Positions 51,958 through 59,628 of a DNA stretch of 64,000 nucleotides are shown here, in pieces. A program made the translations under genes and the position numbers. Numbering within the stretch: the first letter of the stretch is position 1; each line of letters starts with the position of its first letter. The notes below the pieces were generated by a model, which was given only the letters and a program-made list of their open reading frames with translations, was not told where the DNA came from and made no database searches. The DNA lies in contig NZ_CP124855.1 of assembly GCF_030012525.1 (NCBI RefSeq), forward strand, positions 2,294,001 to 2,358,000, given 5' to 3'. Source of the stretch: Chryseobacterium gotjawalense (GTDB taxonomy: Bacteria > Bacteroidota > Bacteroidia > Flavobacteriales > Weeksellaceae).

Positions 51958-54054
51958 ATGAGCAATCCTGATCCTATCAATAAAGAACAAATCCCCGCAA
52001 GCAGGCTTCCTCCAAAAGCTAAAAAAATACCGAAAACTCTGGAAATCCATAATGACCTGAGAAACGATCCCTATTTTTGGCTGAACGAAAGAGAGAATCC
52101 CGAAGTGATACAGTATCTGGAAGAAGAGAATGCTTATGCTGATGCGGTGATGAAAGACACCGAAGATTTTCAGCAGCAGCTTTTTGATGAAATGAAAGCC
52201 AGATATAAAAAAGATGATGAATCGCTTCCTTATTTTTTTAATGAATACTGGTATATCGTAAGATATGAGAAAGGAAAAGAACATCCTTTGTTTACCAGAA
52301 AATTTCAGACTTTAGAAAATAAAGAAGAATTATTGCTGGATGTAAATGTTTTGGCAGAAGGTCAAAAATTTTTCGAAGTTGGCAGTGTAGCAGTTTCTCC
52401 GAATAATAAATTAATGAGTTATTCTTCTGACAATATGGGACGAAGAATTTATACTATTAATTTCAAAAATCTGGAAACTGGCGAAATCCTGCAGGATCAA
52501 ATTCCTAATACGACAGGAAAAGCAGTTTGGGCCAATGATAACGAGCATATTTTCTATATTAGAAAAGATGAGAGTTTGCGCGCTTTCCAGGTTTTTCTGC
52601 ATCAGTTGGGAACCGATTCTTCACAGGATGTGTTGATTTTTCACGAAGAAGATGACACTTTTGATGTGAATGTTTTTAAAACCAAATCTTTAGAATATAT
52701 TTTCATTTCCAGTTCAAGCACGATTTCTGATGAGCAGCGGTTTATTCCTGCAGATGATGTCATGGCTGATTGGCAGATTATTCAGCCGAGAATTGATGAT
52801 CTGGAATATTCGGTAGAACATTTTGAAGATGAGTTTTACATTATTACCAATGCAGATGAAGCAACCAACTTTAAAATTGTAAAAACTAAAGTTGCTCATC
52901 CGGGAATTGAAAACTGGATTGAAGTGATTCCGCATCGGGAAGAAGTTTTGCTGGAAGGTTTCGAGATTTTCAAAAACTATCTGGTTCTTGAAGAAAGGAT
53001 CGAAGGACTTTTGCAACTGAAAATTATCGATACCCATAATAATGATTTCCATTATCTGCCTTTTTCAGATCCTACTTATACGGCTTATATCGGGTTGAAT
53101 TTGGAATTCGATACCGAGAAACTGCGTTTTGGTTATACCTCTTTAACTCAGCCAAGTTCTACTTTCGAATATGATATGAAAGAAAAAACCACCAAACTCC
53201 TGAAACAGCAGGAAGTTTTGGGCGGTGATTTTTTACCGGAAAATTATATTTCAGAAAGAATTTGGGCACCTTCGAGAGACGGTAAAAAGGTTCCGATTTC
53301 TTTGGTTTATCATAAAGACACCGTGAAATCTTCAGAAACTCCCTTATTGCTTTACGGCTACGGAAGTTATGGACTTACCATCGATGCCAGCTTTTCAAAT
53401 GTGCGGCTTTCGCTTCTGAACCGTGGTTTTATCTATGCGATTGCCCACATCCGCGGTGGAGAATATATGGGTAGAGAGTGGTATGAAGACGGGAAAATGC
53501 TTCAAAAGAAAAATACATTTTTTGATTTTATCGATGCTGCGAAGTTTCTGGTGAAAGAAAATTATACCTCTGAAAAACATCTTTATGCGATGGGCGGCAG
53601 TGCCGGCGGACTTTTGATGGGAGCGGTCATCAATATGGAGCCGGAACTTTTCAACGGAATTGTGGCGCAGGTTCCATTTGTGGATGTGGTAACCACCATG
53701 TTAGATGAAACAATTCCTTTAACCACCGGTGAATTTGATGAATGGGGAAATCCAAAAGAGAAGGAATATTACCATTATATGAAATCGTATTCGCCTTATG
53801 ATAATATTGAGGCCAAGCAGTATCCCCATATTTTAATTACAACGGGTCTTCACGATTCGCAAGTTCAATATTGGGAACCTGCAAAATGGACGGCCAGACT
53901 TCGGGAACTGAAAACCGATGACAATATGCTGGTTTTCAAAACCGATATGAGTTCCGGTCACGGTGGAGCCAGCGGAAGGTTTGAATCTTTAAAAGAAGAC
54001 GCTTTTGAATATGCATTTTTAATGAAATTAGAAAATAAAATTGATGGAAAGTAA
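51958..54054 (+). CDS. Oligopeptidase B-like S9 family peptidase
   Basis: The 698-residue protein is a prolyl-oligopeptidase-fold serine peptidase, with an N-terminal beta-propeller and a C-terminal alpha/beta-hydrolase domain. The catalytic residues read as S548 (MGGSAGGLLMG), D633 (GLHDSQVQYWEP) and H668 (SSGHGGASGR). The sequence HDSQVQYWEPAKWTARLR and the DPYFWLNERENP start are typical of oligopeptidase B, which cleaves after basic residues. It has no signal peptide, so it is expected in the cytosol. Its 3' end overlaps the next gene. Confidence 0.94.
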   Translation: MSNPDPINKEQIPASRLPPKAKKIPKTLEIHNDLRNDPYFWLNERENPEVIQYLEEENAYADAVMKDTEDFQQQLFDEMKARYKKDDESLPYFFNEYWYIVRYEKGKEHPLFTRKFQTLENKEELLLDVNVLAEGQKFFEVGSVAVSPNNKLMSYSSDNMGRRIYTINFKNLETGEILQDQIPNTTGKAVWANDNEHIFYIRKDESLRAFQVFLHQLGTDSSQDVLIFHEEDDTFDVNVFKTKSLEYIFISSSSTISDEQRFIPADDVMADWQIIQPRIDDLEYSVEHFEDEFYIITNADEATNFKIVKTKVAHPGIENWIEVIPHREEVLLEGFEIFKNYLVLEERIEGLLQLKIIDTHNNDFHYLPFSDPTYTAYIGLNLEFDTEKLRFGYTSLTQPSSTFEYDMKEKTTKLLKQQEVLGGDFLPENYISERIWAPSRDGKKVPISLVYHKDTVKSSETPLLLYGYGSYGLTIDASFSNVRLSLLNRGFIYAIAHIRGGEYMGREWYEDGKMLQKKNTFFDFIDAAKFLVKENYTSEKHLYAMGGSAGGLLMGAVINMEPELFNGIVAQVPFVDVVTTMLDETIPLTTGEFDEWGNPKEKEYYHYMKSYSPYDNIEAKQYPHILITTGLHDSQVQYWEPAKWTARLRELKTDDNMLVFKTDMSSGHGGASGRFESLKEDAFEYAFLMKLENKIDGK

Positions 54055-54394
54055 ATCAGAGAGCCAGCTTTGGACAGAAGTCGAAGAGTTTTTCGTAAAA
54101 ACTTTCGATACCGATAAACATCCGCAGATCGACACGATTTTATTCTTGATCGGGGTTCAGGAATTGGGCAGCGGCCAGCAGAAATATACGAAAGATGATA
54201 AACTGAACATTCTGCATATAGCAGTTTGCCGTTTATTGGAGCCTTTTGGTTACTACAAGTTCAGGGATTATGACGATGATGGATATCCGCATTTCGATGA
54301 AGTTGCTCCGCTTCCCGACTTAAAACCGAATGAGCAACAGATCCTCATGAAGAAAGCGATTATTCAATATTTTATTGACGAAGAACTTTTTTAA
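54044..54394 (+). CDS. Conserved hypothetical protein
   Basis: I do not recognise a named family. The 116-residue acidic protein has the segments FDTDKHPQIDTILFLIGVQE and LNILHIAVCRLLEPFGYY, followed by a Pro/Asp-rich linker, and no signal peptide. Its ATG overlaps the peptidase gene by 11 bases, which suggests coupling. Good predicted helicity and codon use like the neighbours support a real gene. Confidence 0.75.
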   Translation: MESKSESQLWTEVEEFFVKTFDTDKHPQIDTILFLIGVQELGSGQQKYTKDDKLNILHIAVCRLLEPFGYYKFRDYDDDGYPHFDEVAPLPDLKPNEQQILMKKAIIQYFIDEELF

Positions 54395-54402
54395 AAAAAA
54401 TA

Positions 54403-54429
54403 AAAGACTGGTTTTTGAAATCAGTCTTT
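54403..54429. terminator. Bidirectional terminator between convergent genes
   Basis: AAAGACTG pairs with CAGTCTTT around an 11-base loop; the minus-strand stop codon of the SRPBCC gene lies within the stem. Confidence 0.82.
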
Positions 54430-54915
54430 CTTATTTAATAATTCTTCCAATTGGTGAAGTCCCATTTTAAAACCTTCTTCAAAACCCATTTCTAAAAGGG
54501 CTGCCATGTCTTTCGTGGTTTTAAAATGAATATTTACCGTTAATTTCGTTCCTTCTTCCACGCCGGTGAAACCGATTAACCAATTGCTTGGCGCGAAACT
54601 GCTGTTTACCGATCCATTTTCATCAGTAAAAAAAGCAGAATAGTCGAAGCAGCGGTGGAAATTTATTTCATGAAACTGCACTCCACTGAAGCTTTTTTCA
54701 TTTTCTGGACTGATCATCGCGTAGTTCCAAATTCCTTCCTGTTGAAAATTCATTTTCAAAGTTTTGCATTTCCAGGGTTTTGGCGCCCACCATTGATCGA
54801 GTAATTCGGCCTGCGTAAAGTGATTCCAGACTTTATCAACAGATGTATGAAAAATCTTCATGATATAAATGGAAGCAGAATTGTCATCTTTATTAAAAAT
54901 TATTTTCGTTTTCAT
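54421..54915 (-). CDS. SRPBCC/AHSA1-family (START-like) protein
   Basis: This 164-residue protein has the activator-of-Hsp90 homolog-1 fold, a ligand-binding helix-grip. Supporting segments are IFHTSVDKVWNHFTQAELLDQWW, which is typical of the family's N-terminal strand and helix, AFFTDENGSVNSSF and EGTKLTVNIHFKTTK. Ligand and role are unknown; in other bacteria such genes often sit beside ArsR regulators, but none is here. A palindrome overlaps its promoter box. Confidence 0.85.
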   Translation of the reverse strand: MKTKIIFNKDDNSASIYIMKIFHTSVDKVWNHFTQAELLDQWWAPKPWKCKTLKMNFQQEGIWNYAMISPENEKSFSGVQFHEINFHRCFDYSAFFTDENGSVNSSFAPSNWLIGFTGVEEGTKLTVNIHFKTTKDMAALLEMGFEEGFKMGLHQLEELLNKKD

Positions 54916-54916
54916 T

Positions 54917-54937
54917 ATTTGATTTTTATCAAATATA
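54917..54937 (-). promoter_or_regulatory. Promoter box with overlapping palindrome, SRPBCC gene
   Basis: The minus-strand box TATATTTG lies at 54930-54937. An inverted repeat ATTTGAT-tttt-ATCAAAT spans 54917-54934, overlapping the box and the expected transcription start, where a repressor site would be expected. Confidence 0.45.
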
Positions 54938-55102
54938 TTGTTTTTTAATAGAAAAGCCGTGAAATGGAATAGAAAACAGCGGATTCAGTATATTTCGTTA
55001 AATAAAAGTGTTTTGTGAAATTAAACACAATATTTTGGCCTTTCTTTTGTTATTATATTCATAAAATGACTAATTTTAACAATTCATTTTTAAAAAGAAA
55101 TA

Positions 55103-56653
55103 ATGAACAATAAGTTTATTCCATTCATATCTGTATTGATGACCATTTCGATGATCGTCTTCGTCACTTTGCAATTGTATTGGATCAAGGAATTATACAG
55201 CGCGCTCAATCAGGATTTTTCCAATAAGGTATATTCTTCTTTGGAATCTTCTGCCTTAAAAGTTTCGCAGCTTGAAGTAGATAAATATCTGAACCAGGAT
55301 TTTAAAAATTTCGGTAAAAATGTTGTTGACAGTAGCAATCAGCCTACCCAAACCTATATTCAGCAGAACTCTGATTCTGCCAATACGTCAACTCTTACAT
55401 TTCAGAAAAGCATTGTAGAAAATCAAAACTTTCCCATTTCGCAGAAAGGCGACAGTTTGAAATTAACGAAACTGTACACCGATGAAGGGATTCTGAAAAT
55501 CAATAAAGGGCCGAACAGCTCAGAGCCGCTCACGGCGCAGATGAGCAAGGATATTAATAATAATACGTACGCTTTACGGGAATTTGCAAAACTGAGTGCC
55601 TCGAATCTGCCGATTGATAAAAGGGTTGATGCAAAAACCTTAGACTCTGTTTTGGCCAAAGAGTTGAAATTAAATGGTCTCGATACGAGTTTTGGATTTG
55701 CGGTGATGGATCGAAACAATAAAATGACAAAAGTTGTCAATGCTACTTTCGCTGATCAAAAAGAAAAAAACAATTATACCTATCCACTTTTTACGGATAG
55801 TAAGGAAAGGCCGTTATATACTTTGGCAGTAGTTTTCCCGCGGAAAGACTATTCCCTGGCGAAAAATAATTTACCCATGCTGTTGGGGACCTTTATGTCC
55901 TTGCTGACGATTTTGGGGATTTATATTATCTCTATTAATTATATGATGCGGCAGAAAAAAATTGCAGATATCAAAACTGACTTTATTAATAATATGTCGC
56001 ATGAGTTCAAAACTCCTTTGGCAACAATCTCTGTGGCGACTGATTCTTTGGCGAACGATAAAATTGCGACCAATCCCGATAAAGTAAAATACTATTCCGG
56101 TCTGATCAAGCAAGAAAATCTGCGGATGAAAAAGCAGGTCGAGAACGTTTTGAATATGTCGAAACTGGAACGGAATGAAGTCAATTTATTTTTAAAGGAG
56201 ACTGATGTCCGGGCCTTAATCAAGAGAACAACAGAGTCTTTTGGTTTGATCGTGGCTCAGAGACACGGAACCTTAACCCAGGAATTTAATGCCGAACGGT
56301 ACAAGTTCAGAATTGATGAGTTTCATATCTCCAATGCGCTGGTCAATTTATTAGATAATGCCAATAAATATTCGCCTGATGCTCCTGAGATTAAAGTAAT
56401 GACCAGAAATGAGGGCAACTGGTACGTGATTGAAATTTCTGATAAAGGAATGGGAATGGAAACGGAGAATAAGTTGCGGATTTTCGAAAAATTCTTTCGG
56501 GAAGAAACCGGCAATATTCATAATGTGAAAGGGCAGGGGCTTGGCCTCTCCTACGTGAAAAAAATAGTGGAATTACACAAAGGCCTTGTTATCGTAGATT
56601 CTCAAAAAGATAAGGGAAGTACCTTTACGATAAAACTGCCGATGAATGTTTAA
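55103..56653 (+). CDS. Sensor histidine kinase
   Basis: The 516-residue membrane kinase has one membrane segment at about residues 8-28, a periplasmic sensor region to about 255, and a second segment at about 258-281. The HisKA phosphoacceptor is H300 (NMSHEFKTPLATIS). The catalytic domain has the N box NALVNLLDNANKYSPDAPEI, the G1 motif ISDKGMGM and G2 motif VKGQGLGLSYVKKIVELHKG. No HAMP domain is evident. The cognate response regulator follows 77 bases downstream. The input signal is unknown. Confidence 0.95.
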   Translation: MNNKFIPFISVLMTISMIVFVTLQLYWIKELYSALNQDFSNKVYSSLESSALKVSQLEVDKYLNQDFKNFGKNVVDSSNQPTQTYIQQNSDSANTSTLTFQKSIVENQNFPISQKGDSLKLTKLYTDEGILKINKGPNSSEPLTAQMSKDINNNTYALREFAKLSASNLPIDKRVDAKTLDSVLAKELKLNGLDTSFGFAVMDRNNKMTKVVNATFADQKEKNNYTYPLFTDSKERPLYTLAVVFPRKDYSLAKNNLPMLLGTFMSLLTILGIYIISINYMMRQKKIADIKTDFINNMSHEFKTPLATISVATDSLANDKIATNPDKVKYYSGLIKQENLRMKKQVENVLNMSKLERNEVNLFLKETDVRALIKRTTESFGLIVAQRHGTLTQEFNAERYKFRIDEFHISNALVNLLDNANKYSPDAPEIKVMTRNEGNWYVIEISDKGMGMETENKLRIFEKFFREETGNIHNVKGQGLGLSYVKKIVELHKGLVIVDSQKDKGSTFTIKLPMNV

Positions 56654-56730
56654 AATACATATAAACTCAGCAGGATATTCTTAAAAAAAAAATTGAGGTG
56701 AGAACCTTAGAACAGTAAATACAAAAAATT

Positions 56731-57417
56731 ATGAGCAACAGAATCTTATTAGTAGAAGACGACCAAAGTTTTGGTGCGGTTTTAAAAGATTATTTATCGA
56801 TAAATAATTTTGAAGTAACCTTGGCTACAGATGGCGAACAGGGTCTAAAGGAATTTACGGAAAACGAATTCGATATTTGTATTTTCGATGTGATGATGCC
56901 GAAGAAAGATGGATTTAGTTTGGCAGAAGATGTCAAAAGAATCGATAAAAACATACCGATTATTTTCCTTACCGCAAGAAATATGCGTGAAGATATTTTG
57001 AAAGGATATCAGTTGGGCGCTGATGATTATATCACGAAGCCATTTGATACAGAGCTTTTATTATATAAAATCAAAGCGATTCTGCAGAGAAGTGCTACGG
57101 CAGAAAATGATGAGCAGGAACAGTTTAAGATCAGTAATATTTTCTTCGATTCGATGTTGCGTCAATTAAGAGTGAATGACAATGAGTACAAGCTTTCGCC
57201 AAAAGAAAACGAACTGTTGAAATTGCTTTGTCAGCACAGAAATGATTTTATGCCGAGAGATTTGGCTTTAAGAAAAATCTGGAAGAAAGAAAATTATTTC
57301 ACCGCCAGAAGTATGGATGTTTACATTGCCAAACTTAGAAAATTGCTGAAAGAAGACGATGGTTTAGAAATCATCAACGTACACGGAGAAGGATTCCGTT
57401 TGTTGGTGAAGAACTAA
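56731..57417 (+). CDS. OmpR/PhoB-type response regulator
   Basis: The 228-residue regulator has a receiver domain with the acidic pair at D10/D11, the phosphorylated D53 (IFDVMMPKKDGFS), and the lysine of DYITKPFDTELL. The C-terminal winged-helix domain carries LSPKENELLKLLCQHR and GEGFRLLVKN, typical of transcription activation. It is expected to be controlled by the kinase encoded just upstream. A strong bidirectional terminator follows. Confidence 0.96.
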   Translation: MSNRILLVEDDQSFGAVLKDYLSINNFEVTLATDGEQGLKEFTENEFDICIFDVMMPKKDGFSLAEDVKRIDKNIPIIFLTARNMREDILKGYQLGADDYITKPFDTELLLYKIKAILQRSATAENDEQEQFKISNIFFDSMLRQLRVNDNEYKLSPKENELLKLLCQHRNDFMPRDLALRKIWKKENYFTARSMDVYIAKLRKLLKEDDGLEIINVHGEGFRLLVKN

Positions 57418-57454
57418 ATACAAACACCGGACTGGTGTGAAAACCTTTCTAAAT

Positions 57455-57492
57455 AAAAAAAGCCGCTTTCTCTATTGAAAGCGGCTTTTTTT
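57455..57492. terminator. Strong bidirectional terminator
   Basis: A perfect 16-base stem, AAAAAAAGCCGCTTTC with its complement, and a six-base loop lies between the response regulator and the convergent SPOR gene. Confidence 0.95.
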
Positions 57493-57504
57493 ATTGTAAT
57501 CATG

Positions 57505-58053
57505 TTATTTTGCTTCTACACAGAAAACGCGGTACTGAACCGCTACTGCGTCTTTGAAAAACTTTTTGATCTGTGCCAGATCACCGGCGGCACTTTGTCT
57601 AGTGAAATAACTTCCGGCAAGCACCTTATAGTTTGGTCGTAAAGAAGCATCTGTTTCCACTTTCATATTCGGGAATCTTCTTCTGAAAAACATTCCGACT
57701 TCTCTGGCTTCTTCATTGCTTTTCACGACTGCGAGCTGAATTTTGAAACCCATGATTCTTGGGTTTTTACGGCAGATTTCTGCGTTGGTAAGCTCCTTTT
57801 CGGGTACCGCTATTTTTGGAATTGTTGTTTTTCCAGAATTATCGGAGTAATCGTTTTCCGAATTTGTCGGGGATGCGCTTGTATTGGTGGTGCACTTATC
57901 TTCAACACTTCGCAATAAATCACTTACTTTCTGGTCCATCATGATGGAAAGGGGTGTTCCGGAGATGGTATCTTTGGTCACAACTTGCTGTGCTTCAAAG
58001 ATGTTTGTTGACAATAAGGTAAAGAGCGCAATTATTTTAAAAAATGATTTCAT
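57505..58053 (-). CDS. Exported SPOR domain protein
   Basis: The 182-residue protein has a signal peptide (MKSFFKIIALFTLLSTNIFEAQ) and a C-terminal SPOR domain (MGFKIQLAVVKSNEEAREVG ... NYKVLAGSYFTRQSAAGDL), which binds denuded peptidoglycan glycan strands at septa. A spacer rich in Ser, Thr and Asn separates the two. The function is inferred from the domain only. It has a promoter box 16 bases before the ATG. Confidence 0.9.
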   Translation of the reverse strand: MKSFFKIIALFTLLSTNIFEAQQVVTKDTISGTPLSIMMDQKVSDLLRSVEDKCTTNTSASPTNSENDYSDNSGKTTIPKIAVPEKELTNAEICRKNPRIMGFKIQLAVVKSNEEAREVGMFFRRRFPNMKVETDASLRPNYKVLAGSYFTRQSAAGDLAQIKKFFKDAVAVQYRVFCVEAK

Positions 58054-58069
58054 TAAATATTATTTTCAG

Positions 58070-58077
58070 CAAATTTA
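58070..58077 (-). promoter_or_regulatory. -7 promoter box for the SPOR gene
   Basis: Read on the minus strand the box is TAAATTTG, 16 bases before the ATG. Confidence 0.6.
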
Positions 58078-58182
58078 AAACAAATAAAAATTATACCAAC
58101 ATTTGTTATTTAGAAGCATTACAAATTAGACAAAATGACATAATGGCAATTACAACGGCTGTTAAATTTATCTTAAAAACCT

Positions 58183-58190
58183 TATTTTTG
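58183..58190 (+). promoter_or_regulatory. -7 promoter box for the act operon
   Basis: TATTTTTG gives a leader of about 40 bases before the actA ATG. Confidence 0.6.
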
Positions 58191-58239
58191 CCAAGTTGAA
58201 AGTAAACTCAATATAATTTACTAACCCAAGATTTTATAA

Positions 58240-59607
58240 ATGATTAGTTGGAGAAAGCATTACAAAAGAGGTCTCATCGCAATAGGTCTATTGCTGTCGA
58301 CCAGTGCTTCTATTTACGCTCAAGGAGATGCTAAGAATGGTGAAAAGCTTTTTAAAGCAAATTGTACCGCCTGTCACGCACTGGACAAACAGCTTGTTGG
58401 TCCGGCTTTAGGAGGTATAGTAGACTTGATTAAAAAGGAGCAGAATTTAGACACTGATTGGCTACATAAGTGGATTAAAGACAATAAAGCTTTAAGAGCA
58501 TCAGGCGATAAGTACGCAAACGAAATTTTCGAAAAATTCAATAAAACTGAAATGACAGCATTTCCTAATCTGACGGATCAGGAAATTGATGATATTTTAG
58601 CGTATACCTCAAATCCAACGGCGCCGGAACCAGCAGCAGAAGCGACTGGAGCAGGAGCGGTAGATACCAATTCGGTTGCTGCTTTAGAGGCGGCAAAAAT
58701 GCAGTCGATGAATTCAAAAATTATTCTGCTTTCCCTTTTGGCGATTGGCGGTCTTTTGATTTGGCTGCTTTTGAAACTGAAACAATTAGTTAAGCTGCAA
58801 CAAACAGACGAATTAACAGGATTGAATGCGACCCGTGCGGTTTCTTTCGGGGATCTCTACAGAAAATATGATTACATCGGTAAAGGAATCTTAGTGCTTT
58901 TAGGCATATTTGCTGCATACGGATTGTGGAACTGGTTGATGTGGATTGGTGTTTACAAAGGGTATAAACCGGAACAACCGATTTATTTCTCTCACAAAAT
59001 CCATGCAGGTGAAAACAAAATTGACTGTCAGCTTTGTCACTCTTCCGCGAAATACGGTAAGGTTTCCGAAATTCCTTCTATGAATGTGTGTATGAACTGT
59101 CACCGAACGATTTCCGAATATAACGGAAAGTATATGGAGCCAGGAAAAGACAAAGCGTTCTACGATGGAGAGATACAGAAAATCTACGCCGCGACCGGAT
59201 GGGATCCTTCTTCGCAGAAATATACCGGTAAAACACAGCCTGTAGAATGGACGAGAATTCACAATATGCCGGACTTTGTTTACTTTAACCACGCTCAACA
59301 CGTGGTGGTAGGAGAACAAGCCATCCTTAATTCTTACAACCAGAAAAATCCTAATGCGAAAATAGATATCGTTTGTAAAGCTTGTCACGGACAGGTTGAT
59401 ACCATGAATGTGGTGCAGATGGCCAATGATTTCACCATGGGATGGTGTATAGAATGTCACAGAACTACGGAGGTAGATATGAACAATGGTTATAATAAAG
59501 AGTACTTCAAAAATCTACATGACAAACTGAAAAAACAGTATGGGTCAGGTGCGAAAATCACTGTAGATGCAATTGGAGGTCTTGAGTGTGGTAAATGTCA
59601 TTATTAA
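58240..59607 (+). CDS. actA: Alternative complex III subunit ActA with an added monoheme cytochrome c domain
   Basis: ActA is the multiheme cytochrome of the quinol:electron-acceptor oxidoreductase (alternative complex III). The 455-residue product has a signal-like N-terminus (to about residue 28). A monoheme domain follows with CTACH at 42-46 and a likely axial Met near residue 105 (EMTAFPNLTD). Two membrane segments (about 160-180 and 212-238) come next, and then a five-heme domain with CQLCH, CMNCH, CKACH, CIECH and CGKCH. Six heme motifs are thus present, where the classical ActA is pentaheme. It is the first gene of the operon. Confidence 0.93.
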   Translation: MISWRKHYKRGLIAIGLLLSTSASIYAQGDAKNGEKLFKANCTACHALDKQLVGPALGGIVDLIKKEQNLDTDWLHKWIKDNKALRASGDKYANEIFEKFNKTEMTAFPNLTDQEIDDILAYTSNPTAPEPAAEATGAGAVDTNSVAALEAAKMQSMNSKIILLSLLAIGGLLIWLLLKLKQLVKLQQTDELTGLNATRAVSFGDLYRKYDYIGKGILVLLGIFAAYGLWNWLMWIGVYKGYKPEQPIYFSHKIHAGENKIDCQLCHSSAKYGKVSEIPSMNVCMNCHRTISEYNGKYMEPGKDKAFYDGEIQKIYAATGWDPSSQKYTGKTQPVEWTRIHNMPDFVYFNHAQHVVVGEQAILNSYNQKNPNAKIDIVCKACHGQVDTMNVVQMANDFTMGWCIECHRTTEVDMNNGYNKEYFKNLHDKLKKQYGSGAKITVDAIGGLECGKCHY

Positions 59608-59628
59608 TAACAAAAATTAGAAGTATCA

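Noticed and set aside
58900-59460. 186-codon minus-strand frame opposite actA
   Set aside because: It runs antisense to the well-supported multiheme domain and shows no family features; it is a shadow of coding bias.
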